Shown here in pieces: positions 26,807-33,868 of a stretch of DNA of 48,716 bases (position 1 is the stretch's first letter; each line of letters begins with the position of its first letter). The stretch is from the NCBI GenBank assembly GCA_019347575.1, contig JAHWKY010000033.1:1-48716 (forward strand). Reading direction: 5' to 3'. Under the pieces are notes generated by a model that was given only the letters and a program-made list of their open reading frames with translations, ran no database searches and had not been told where the DNA came from. Both the position numbers and the translations under genes were made by a program. This DNA is from Actinomycetota bacterium. Its GTDB lineage: Bacteria; Actinomycetota; Nitriliruptoria; Nitriliruptorales; Nitriliruptoraceae.

Positions 26807-28361
26807 GCACACGCCCCGCGAGCGCCGCGAACGCCGCCAGCGCCCCGAACCCCACGAGGATCGCGCCGCCGCCGGTGGTCGGCAGATCCGGCGCGTCCCG
26901 GCGTGGCTCCGGCGCCGCGCGGTCCCCGGGCTCGCTCGGAGTGATCCCCGGATCGTGGCGGGGCGTGATCGTGACCTCGGCAGTCGTGAAGTAGTCGTCG
27001 CCGAGCACCGCCTGCTGCGCGTCGGCGGGCGGCGTGTACTGCTGCACGGTGTTCGACGGCCCGAGGTCGACCTCGAAGCTCAGCTGCCCCGCCGCGTCGG
27101 CGACGACCGTCGTGATCTGCTCCTCCGAGCCACGGCTCACCACGACGTCGTGCAGCAGCCCCGGCGGGTAACGGGGAGGGCTCGTGACCCTGGCGAGGCC
27201 CGAACCGGTCAGCGAGAACCCGTCCGTCGTCACCTCGATGAGCTCGGCGAACTCGAGGACGTCGCGCTCGAACACGACCTCCCAGCCGTGGACCGACCAC
27301 GCCGGCTCCATCGACCGGTACGAGAACGGGGACGGAGCGTCGACGTCGGATGAGGCGGCGGCCGCGATCGCCTGCCACCGCGGCCAGGTCACCTGCAGGC
27401 CCCACTCCCAGTACGGCCAGGTGTGCACCCCATCGCCGTAGTCATCCCAGAGGTGCTCGATACCGAGTTCGTCGAGGCGCTCGTGGAAGCTCACGCCGGT
27501 GAGGCGGATCCCCGCCTCTCCGGGGTCGGGGTTCCCACCGAAGCGACCGGGCAGTCCGTTGCCGTGCCGCAGCACCAGATCGGTCCAGGCGAGGTTCGCG
27601 GCGAGGTCGACCGGGTTGTGACCGCGCCAGCGCACCTCCTCGGTCTCCTTGGGCCCGAAGATCGAGCCCGGTGGGACCCCCGCCACCTGGTAGGTCTGTC
27701 CGTCGACGCCGATGACGCCCGACGACTCCAGCAGCATCAGGTCCACGAACCCCGACAGCTCCGCGGCGCCACCGAACAGGTCGGGGTGACGGGCGGCGTA
27801 GCTCATCGCCCCGAAGCCCCCCATCGAGACGCCAGCGACGAAGTGCTGGGACCTGCCCGACGCGAGCCGGAACGTCGCCTCGGCCCACGGCAGCAGCTCG
27901 CGGATGTGGAAGGTCTCCCACCGCTGCACCTCGCAGCAGGAGTCGTCGTACCAGTCGGTGTACCAGCCGACGCGCCCACCGTCGGGCGTCACGATCACCA
28001 TCCCGTCGAACTGCTCGAGGTCGGTGCGCTCGGACCAGGTGGTGCCGTCCTCGCTGCGGCCATGGAGCAGCAGGGCCATCGGCCAGCGCCGGTCGGGATC
28101 GTCGTGGTAGCCGGTCGGCAACTGGACCCGGACGACCGCTTCGCGCCCCAGCGCCGGACTCGCGACGGTGTACTCGGTGAGACGCTCGCTGACCGAGTCC
28201 GAACCCGTGACGGTGAGGCCGTCGGCAGGATCTGACGGAGGAGCTCCGGCATCCGCCGGCGCCGCGCCGCCTCCGGCGACCGCCAACAGCACGGTGCCGG
28301 CGAGCAGTACGGTGCCGGCCAGCCGCCACCGCGCAACCGTGGCCACGCCCCGACGCGCCAC
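26796..28361 (-). CDS. Secreted antigen-85/PHB-type esterase with LPTTG tail
   Basis: A 521-residue exported alpha/beta hydrolase. After a signal peptide (about 12-38), the esterase core carries MALLLHGRSEDGTTW, TDWYDDSCCEVQRWETF and the nucleophile elbow GVSMGGFG (Ser about 179). The order resembles the antigen-85/esterase D family of acyl transferases and esterases. A beta-rich region (about 390-480) and a linker lead to LPTTGGG, a hydrophobic helix and a basic end, a sortase-type signal. The start is placed at GTG 28361, six bases after the ceramidase gene stop, implying translational coupling; GTG 28346 is possible. Confidence 0.82.
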   Translation of the reverse strand: MARRGVATVARWRLAGTVLLAGTVLLAVAGGGAAPADAGAPPSDPADGLTVTGSDSVSERLTEYTVASPALGREAVVRVQLPTGYHDDPDRRWPMALLLHGRSEDGTTWSERTDLEQFDGMVIVTPDGGRVGWYTDWYDDSCCEVQRWETFHIRELLPWAEATFRLASGRSQHFVAGVSMGGFGAMSYAARHPDLFGGAAELSGFVDLMLLESSGVIGVDGQTYQVAGVPPGSIFGPKETEEVRWRGHNPVDLAANLAWTDLVLRHGNGLPGRFGGNPDPGEAGIRLTGVSFHERLDELGIEHLWDDYGDGVHTWPYWEWGLQVTWPRWQAIAAAASSDVDAPSPFSYRSMEPAWSVHGWEVVFERDVLEFAELIEVTTDGFSLTGSGLARVTSPPRYPPGLLHDVVVSRGSEEQITTVVADAAGQLSFEVDLGPSNTVQQYTPPADAQQAVLGDDYFTTAEVTITPRHDPGITPSEPGDRAAPEPRRDAPDLPTTGGGAILVGFGALAAFAALAGRVLSR

Positions 28362-28366
28362 CTCGC

Positions 28367-30325
28367 TCAATGGTCGTGTCCGTGACCGTGTCCGTGGCTG
28401 AGCGCGGCCTCGAGCTGCGTGCGGTACTCGGGGTGCAGCTGGTCGTAGGCCTCGGGGTGCAGTGGGACGCCGGGGAACGGCGGCACCGACACCTCGACGC
28501 CGTAGGGGTCGAGGTGCATGTTGTCCCGCGAGCACGCCGCGTTCTCGGGATCGGTCATGTCCCACGGGTCGGCGCCCGACAGCTCCTTGCCGATGCACGC
28601 GACCCACGGGGCGAACACGCTCGAGATCGAGACGGTCTCCTCGTAGTGCTTCTCGCCGCATCTCACGACCTCCACACCGCCGACGGGGACGACGCCCGGT
28701 CCGACACCGACGACGTCGCCGGGAGCCTTCAGGATGTGGAAGTCGTAGCCGGGGATGATGTAGCCGAGCTCGTCCTGGCCGAGCCCGAGCACGAAGCGGT
28801 ACTCCTGCTCGTACTGGTCCGAGAACGCGGGCTCGAACGGACGCCCCGTGTCCGCCTCGGGGCAGTCCGGGCGGCCGAAGCCGCCGAGCTCGATCTCGGG
28901 CGATAGCTCGCCGGGGACGGTCAGGAACATCGCGGGTCCGAGGTCGACCAACACCATCTCGGTCTTGCCCTGCGGCCCCACCTCCTCGACGCGGACGCCC
29001 TCCTGATGCTGTTCGGGTGGCCCCCACGACGCCCCGCCGACGTACGTGGGTAGGTCGAAGATGCCGCGTGCGTTCAGGGCCCGCAGCGCGTTGTTGTCGG
29101 AGTCGAGGTAGAACTGGCGGCGCGAGGCCTCCAGCGTGTCGATCTCGACCGCCTCGGCGTCGGCGAGCGCGGCGATGGCCGAGTCGGCGACGCGCTCGCC
29201 GATGGCGTAGGTGCGCTCCCACGAGACGTCGCTGCCGAACCCGGGGATGTCGACCCCCAGGGGGGTCTGCAGACCGCCCACCGCACCGGAGAAGTAGACC
29301 GCCGTCCCGCCCAGCGTGGCTTCGAGTTTCTCGCGAGTGCCGTGCGGAAAGTCGGAGGAGACCAAGCTGTTCCTGGAGCCCTGCGCCTCGGGGTGGTTGG
29401 ACCAGTTCACGACCGTGCCGATGGTCGAGCCATCCTCGCGGATGAACTGGGCCGCGAGCACCTCCGGGTCGGTCACGACGGGTGGGCGCGAGTCGCGGAT
29501 GGGGACCGGCTGCTCACCGACGGCGAACTTGACCCTCGCCTCCTCGCGCGCGGTCCAGGCGTCGTGGATCGCGTCGATCATCCGTGAACGCAAGTAGGCC
29601 TGGTAGGCCGGGAACTTGCCGTCGGTGTTGAGGAAGAGCTGGCCCCAGTAGCCCATCGTGTCCACGCCCTCGTGAGTGTGCGTCGACGACACCACCAGCT
29701 CGTCGATCTGCATCTGCGGGTAGCGGGCCGTCAGCTCCTGCCGTGCCCGCTGGACCTCGATGTTGAACAGACCCACGACGTCGAGGGAGACCATCGCGAC
29801 GGTCGTGCCCCCGGCGTCGAGTACGACCGCGCGGGCCCACGTGTCGTCGTGCATCCCGGTGGCGCACTTCGCCCCGAACCCCGCGTTGCCCCAGACGCCG
29901 TCCCACTTCCCGGTCGAGTCGGGGTCGCCGACGATCGTCACGCCCCGCACGCTGAAGGCGCCGGTCTCGTAGGCGTCACCGGTGGAGTTCCACGGCTGGT
30001 CGACGTGCGGCTCCGGCGCGGCACCGCTGGGCGGCTCGCCGTCGAGGAGCGGGCCGAGGTCCTCGTTGGTCAGTCCGCTGTAGCAGCCGTCTTCGTTCAG
30101 GTCCTCGTAGGGCTCGCCCCACACGCCCGTCTCGGGGTGGGGGGTGAAGTAGTCGGCCCACTCCGCGGGCGGATCGCCGACCGGCGTGATCGTCCGGGCT
30201 CCGAAACCCGCTAGCAGCCCGCCGGCGTCGTGCGTCGAGGCGATCAGCAGCGCCCCGAGCACAGCGAGAACGAGTCCCGCGCTGGTCGCGCGCGTGGGCA
30301 GTGGGGACGAGCGATGGTCGAGCAC
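28367..30325 (-). CDS. Neutral/alkaline ceramidase-like secreted hydrolase
   Basis: A 652-residue exported protein. A hydrophobic N-terminal helix (SAGLVLAVLGALLIAS) is followed by FGARTITPVG, DDTWARAVVLDAGG, VVSSTHTHEGVDTMGYWGQL and LVSSDFPHG, the order of conserved blocks in neutral ceramidases, where the histidines bind zinc and a serine in the last block is catalytic. Ceramidases split N-acyl sphingosines; the true lipid here is unknown. The protein ends in a HGHGHGHDH tail. The GTG at 30325 is chosen for its GGGGAGG site. It is upstream of and coupled to the esterase. Confidence 0.85.
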   Translation of the reverse strand: MLDHRSSPLPTRATSAGLVLAVLGALLIASTHDAGGLLAGFGARTITPVGDPPAEWADYFTPHPETGVWGEPYEDLNEDGCYSGLTNEDLGPLLDGEPPSGAAPEPHVDQPWNSTGDAYETGAFSVRGVTIVGDPDSTGKWDGVWGNAGFGAKCATGMHDDTWARAVVLDAGGTTVAMVSLDVVGLFNIEVQRARQELTARYPQMQIDELVVSSTHTHEGVDTMGYWGQLFLNTDGKFPAYQAYLRSRMIDAIHDAWTAREEARVKFAVGEQPVPIRDSRPPVVTDPEVLAAQFIREDGSTIGTVVNWSNHPEAQGSRNSLVSSDFPHGTREKLEATLGGTAVYFSGAVGGLQTPLGVDIPGFGSDVSWERTYAIGERVADSAIAALADAEAVEIDTLEASRRQFYLDSDNNALRALNARGIFDLPTYVGGASWGPPEQHQEGVRVEEVGPQGKTEMVLVDLGPAMFLTVPGELSPEIELGGFGRPDCPEADTGRPFEPAFSDQYEQEYRFVLGLGQDELGYIIPGYDFHILKAPGDVVGVGPGVVPVGGVEVVRCGEKHYEETVSISSVFAPWVACIGKELSGADPWDMTDPENAACSRDNMHLDPYGVEVSVPPFPGVPLHPEAYDQLHPEYRTQLEAALSHGHGHGHDH

Positions 30326-30408
30326 GTGAGCCTCCCCCAGCAGTGATCGCAGGAGTGATCGCGACACCGGAGACTTCGACGCGCGCCCGGAGCGGTCCTG
30401 CCCGCGGT

Positions 30409-30735
30409 CTACGACTCCGGTTCCGGCTCGGCGCTCTCCCACCCTGGCGCCGGTGGCAGCGGTTCCGACGAGGTCGCGTCACGCGCCCCGCAGGACCAGC
30501 ACACGTACGCGATGCGGATGCCCGACGGCGTGCGTTGAGCTCCGCGCCCCGCCTCCTCGATCGTCGAGGTGTGCACGGGGTGCAGATCGTCGGAGCCGCA
30601 CACGTTGCAGCGCGGCGTGACATCCCGGTCCCACTCGGCGCCACAGTGCTGGCACGAGAGCAGGATGCGGCCGTCCTCACGACGCCCGCTCAGTTCCTCG
30701 TCCTCGCCACAGCGAGGGCACACGATCACCGGCAT
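30409..30735 (-). CDS. Zinc-ribbon protein
   Basis: A 108-residue protein with four CxxC pairs: CPRC, CQHC, CNVC and CWSC, enough for two zinc ribbons. The C-terminal 20 residues are acidic and Pro-rich. Such proteins bind nucleic acid or protein, but no specific role can be assigned. It follows the ADP-ribosylglycohydrolase gene by 15 bases in the same direction, so they may be co-transcribed. Confidence 0.75.
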   Translation of the reverse strand: MPVIVCPRCGEDEELSGRREDGRILLSCQHCGAEWDRDVTPRCNVCGSDDLHPVHTSTIEEAGRGAQRTPSGIRIAYVCWSCGARDATSSEPLPPAPGWESAEPEPES

Positions 30736-30750
30736 GGCCCCACCGTAACG

Positions 30751-31692
30751 TCAGTCGTCGCTGGCGCGGTCCCACAGCCGCTCCGCCAGCTCGCGGAGCT
30801 GGGCCGTGCCTTCGACCCGCTCCCGCCACGGAGAGGGGATGGCGGACTCGCCCAGCAGCGCGCCCCCGAGCGCCCCGGTCATCGCCCCGATCGTGTCGGC
30901 ATCGCCGCCGAGGCTGATGGCGAACCGGACGGCGGTCTCGAACGAGTCGACATGACGCAGCAGGACGTACAACGCCGTGGGAACGGACCGCAGTGCCTCG
31001 ATGCCGTTGCCGAGCGTGGCGATGAGGTTCTGAGGCGTCGCACCACGGGGCAGACCGACGACCGCGTCGAGGGCATGTTCGAACTCGGCGGTGGCGACGA
31101 ACGGACGCACACGCTCGGTGAGCGCGGCTGCCTCGACGGGCACATCGATCTCCCAGCCGATCAGCGCACTCACCGCGCACGCCTGCGCGACCGCCCCGTC
31201 GATGCCGATCGGGTGCGTGTGCGTCACCGACGCCGTCTGAGCCGCCAACCTGGCCACGGCGTCGAGGTCCGGGTGCGCCGCCAGCGCTGCTGGGGCGACG
31301 CGCATCGCCGCCCCGTTGCCGTACGAACCGCTCCCGCCGAACAGCTCCGTGGCCGGTCGGTCCCACGGCTCGCCGCGCTCGATACGGGCGAAGATGCGGG
31401 GCGGTCCCGCGCCGTAGCCGCGCCACGGTTCCTGGCGGTACGCCTCGACGAAGGTCTCGGCGAGATGGGCGCCATCGAAGCCGCCACGGGCGAGCAGCGA
31501 CGTCGCGACCCCGATGGTCATGGCCGTGTCGTCGGTGTAGGACAGTTGCCGGTCGTCGGCGGTGACCGTCTCGAGCTCACCGGGGGCGAGTGGCGGAGCT
31601 CCTTCGAACGGGGCGCCGAGAGCGTCTCCGACCGCGGTGCCGACGAGGGCACCCCGGAAGCGGTCGCGCTTCACTTCCTGCACGGTGGACAT
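30751..31692 (-). CDS. ADP-ribosylglycohydrolase family protein
   Basis: A 313-residue enzyme that would remove ADP-ribose from proteins, nucleic acid or small molecules. The metal-binding motifs are present: VGTAVGDALGAPFEG near the start, YTDDTAMTIGVA, and GGDADTIGAMTGALGGALLG near the end, the order of the DraG/ARH fold. The ATG at 31692 is chosen because the family begins there (RDRFRGALVGTA); the longer frame upstream is not coding. It is divergent from the SelW gene with 120 bases between. Confidence 0.88.
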   Translation of the reverse strand: MSTVQEVKRDRFRGALVGTAVGDALGAPFEGAPPLAPGELETVTADDRQLSYTDDTAMTIGVATSLLARGGFDGAHLAETFVEAYRQEPWRGYGAGPPRIFARIERGEPWDRPATELFGGSGSYGNGAAMRVAPAALAAHPDLDAVARLAAQTASVTHTHPIGIDGAVAQACAVSALIGWEIDVPVEAAALTERVRPFVATAEFEHALDAVVGLPRGATPQNLIATLGNGIEALRSVPTALYVLLRHVDSFETAVRFAISLGGDADTIGAMTGALGGALLGESAIPSPWRERVEGTAQLRELAERLWDRASDD

Positions 31693-31812
31693 ACCACCCA
31701 GGATGGCGCGGATGGGAGCGGCGGGCGAGCCGAGGTCGGCAGGGCTCGGCTGCGCGGACGTCGAACCCAGTGGGCGTAGGCTCCCCGAACCCCACGTGGC
31801 AGGAGGCGCGTC

Positions 31813-32082
31813 ATGCTCGAACCGCGGCACCGCATCCGCATCGAGTTCTGCGTCCCCTGAAACTACATCCCCCGTGCCGTCGGTCTGGCGGACGAGCTCC
31901 TGAGCGGTTGGGCGAACGTCATCGAGGACGTGACGCTCGTCTCGAGCTCCAAGGGTCGCTTCGAGGTGACCCTCGATGAGGAGCTGATCTTCTCGAAGGC
32001 GGAGCTGGGCCGGCACGCCGAACCGGATGAGGTGGCAGCGATGGTGCGGGAGCGCATCGGTCCCGAGGTATGCGACGACTGA
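31813..32082 (+). CDS. selW: SelW-type Rdx selenoprotein, read through in-frame TGA
   Basis: An 89-residue thioredoxin-like protein when TGA at 31858-31860 is read as selenocysteine. The frame gives IEFCVPUNYIPRAVGLADEL, the CxxU redox motif that defines SelW-like members of the Rdx family at the expected place (Cys13, Sec16). After the TGA the frame stays fully coding (LVSSSKGRFEVTLDEELIFS, KAELGRHAEPDEV) and ends at 32082. AGGAGG stands six bases before the ATG at 31813, an excellent ribosome site. A SECIS-like hairpin follows the TGA. Automatic callers would miss or split this gene. A pseudogene is the alternative, but the family match across the TGA argues against it. Confidence 0.85.
31861..31894 (+). 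promoter_or_regulatory. Bacterial SECIS-like hairpin
   Basis: Downstream of the TGA, CGT-GCC (31873-31878) can pair with GGC-ACG (31887-31889 and 31892-31894) around a GG bulge. The eight-base loop GTCGGTCT contains GGTCT at 31882, 21 bases after the TGA. In E. coli fdhF the corresponding loop also shows GGTCT, at 18 bases. SelB binds such loops. Confidence 0.6.
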
Positions 32083-32187
32083 GGCTCACGGCGGACCATC
32101 ACGGTGTGGCGCGAAGCGTTCCTGGGCCGCTACGGTTCACCGCGACGGACCGGGCGGGGCGCCCGGGGGGATCGCAGGGGGAAGACC

Positions 32188-32649
32188 GTGGCCGTTGCCG
32201 TGCACAACTCCAGACAGCTACGCCGCCAGCGCAACGGCATGCTCTTCACCGGCCTCGGCGAGATCGTGTTCGGGGCGTTCTGGGTCGTGGGTGGTCGCTT
32301 CATCCCCGAGGTCGGCCCGTACTGGACCGTCGTCGGCTACGGCCTGATGGGGCTCGGGGTCGTCTTCATCCTGTTCGCGTTCCGTTACTCACGCCGGCTC
32401 GGTCAGGCCAGCGCGCTCATGAGCACGGGCCTGCCGGGCACCGCGAAGGTGCTGTACTGCGAGCCCACCGGCGTGACCGTCAACGGGGTGCCGTCCACAC
32501 GCGTGGGCTTCGAGGTTCAGCTCGCCGACCGCCCCGTCTACCGCGTCGAGGAGGTCAAGCACAGCGGGATGCTCACGCCTGGCTCCTCCGTGCCGGTGCT
32601 CGTCTCGCCCGACGACCCCGAGCAGCTCGTGGTCACCTCCACCTTCTGA
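32188..32649 (+). CDS. Two-helix membrane protein, DUF3592-like
   Basis: A 153-residue protein. Residues 18-62 hold two membrane helices (GEIVFGAFWVVGG, VVGYGLMGLGVVFILFAF). The remainder is a small beta domain (TAKVLYCEPTGVTVNG, FEVQLADRPVYRVEEVKHSG, VPVLVSPDDPEQLVV) of the DUF3592 kind. Function unknown. The GTG at 32188 follows AGGGGGA. It runs in the same direction as SelW, 105 bases after it. Confidence 0.7.
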   Translation: MAVAVHNSRQLRRQRNGMLFTGLGEIVFGAFWVVGGRFIPEVGPYWTVVGYGLMGLGVVFILFAFRYSRRLGQASALMSTGLPGTAKVLYCEPTGVTVNGVPSTRVGFEVQLADRPVYRVEEVKHSGMLTPGSSVPVLVSPDDPEQLVVTSTF

Positions 32650-32681
32650 CCTCGCCTGCTCAGGTTGTGAGCACTCAGGTT

Positions 32682-32707
32682 GTGCTACCGCTTCGCTACT
32701 TGAGCAC
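32682..32707 (+). repeat. 26-base repeat, copy 1
   Basis: An exact reverse-complement copy occurs at 45899-45924. Here it lies between two convergent genes, touching the stop of the minus-strand one, and is flanked by further GAGCACTCA/GTGAGCACTCA motifs. GTGCT and AGCAC ends can pair, so it may form part of a terminator. Confidence 0.7.
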
Positions 32708-33811
32708 TCAGCTGAGGCGGGCGACCTCGAGGTAGGCGTCCAGCGGCGTGGGATCGATGCGTCGCCGTCTGCCGGTGTCCTCGAGCCCGCGGAAGCGGCC
32801 GACCCAGCCGCTGACCAGTCCCATCGCGACGGCGTAGCCGAGGTAGTCGATCATCTGGTCGCTCTCCTCGGCGAACTCCGCTCGTCCAGCCTCAGCGGTC
32901 TCGACGAACCGGCGGAACCCGGCCGACTCGCGCAGCATCCGGCGCCCCGCGCGCGTCCGAGTCGGCAGCCACCGCGACACCAGGAGCAGCACGACCGACG
33001 CGCTCGCGACCGGGATGGCGACGATGGCCCAGTCGGACACGACGGCCAGGATCACCCCCGCGACGATCGCTCCCACCAGCCCGGTGAAACCCAGCGCCCA
33101 CCAGTACCAGCGCACGTCATCGGGGTGACGCCGGAACCACCCGCGGGCGACCGCTTCGTGCAGCAGTACGTCGCGGACGTCCTCGAAGCCCGAGGCGAAC
33201 CTCCCACGCAGGCTCGACAGCTCGACCGCCGGTCTCCGCTGGTCGCCCTCGCCCACCCACTGCGCACCTGCGGTCATGAAGAGTCGATCGAGCAGCACGC
33301 GCTCGAACTGGTGCAGCGGGTCCGATCCCTCCTGGCGGACGAGCACGTACCGCGAGCCGGCCTCGATCGCGACGATGCGGAGGTGGCCGCGGGCGGCGAG
33401 GTCGATGATCGATGCGACCAGGTCGGACTGGTGGACCTCGCCGTCGAGGAGCAGGCCGAGGTGGGCGGGGCGTACCCCTTCGGGTGGTCGGTAGCGGACC
33501 TCGCCGTCGTCGCGCCGGGCGAGCGCCCGGTCGAGGCCCTGGCGCAGCACCTGGAGGAAGATGACCAGCACCAGAACCGCCCCGACGGCGAGTGCGATCT
33601 CGAGCCGCGGGGTGGTCGTCACCAGGATGGCGTCGGTGTCCGCCAGACCCGGCACCTGACCGAAGACCTCATCGAGTCGGTGCTCGCCGGGGATCGACCC
33701 GATGTTCTCGGTGATCAGTCGGTTGACCAGCACCGCTCCGGCGATGCCCAGCGCGCTGACGAGCGCGAACACCACGAAGATGGTCCCCGCCGGCCCCTTG
33801 TCGCCCCGCAC
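32708..33811 (-). CDS. DUF2207-like membrane protein
   Basis: A 367-residue protein. One helix near the N-terminus (FVVFALVSALGIAGAVLVN), another at about 70-90, a cytoplasmic winged-helix-like part (HQSDLVASIIDLAARGHLRI), two more helices (about 235-285), and a C-terminal part (RESAGFRRFVETAEAGRAEF) are the order of the C-terminal portion of DUF2207 proteins. The usual N-terminal extracellular beta domain appears shortened or absent. Function unknown. The FG-GAP gene lies upstream in the same direction. Confidence 0.75.
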   Translation of the reverse strand: MRGDKGPAGTIFVVFALVSALGIAGAVLVNRLITENIGSIPGEHRLDEVFGQVPGLADTDAILVTTTPRLEIALAVGAVLVLVIFLQVLRQGLDRALARRDDGEVRYRPPEGVRPAHLGLLLDGEVHQSDLVASIIDLAARGHLRIVAIEAGSRYVLVRQEGSDPLHQFERVLLDRLFMTAGAQWVGEGDQRRPAVELSSLRGRFASGFEDVRDVLLHEAVARGWFRRHPDDVRWYWWALGFTGLVGAIVAGVILAVVSDWAIVAIPVASASVVLLLVSRWLPTRTRAGRRMLRESAGFRRFVETAEAGRAEFAEESDQMIDYLGYAVAMGLVSGWVGRFRGLEDTGRRRRIDPTPLDAYLEVARLS

Positions 33812-33868
33812 TCCGACCCCGCTCGCCGAACCCCTCGTGGCCGCCGCAGCAACACTACAGGAGCGGGA

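Noticed and set aside
31863-32102. A minus-strand 79-codon frame opposite the SelW gene
   Set aside because: The plus strand has a strong SD and full SelW motif; the minus frame has no resemblance.
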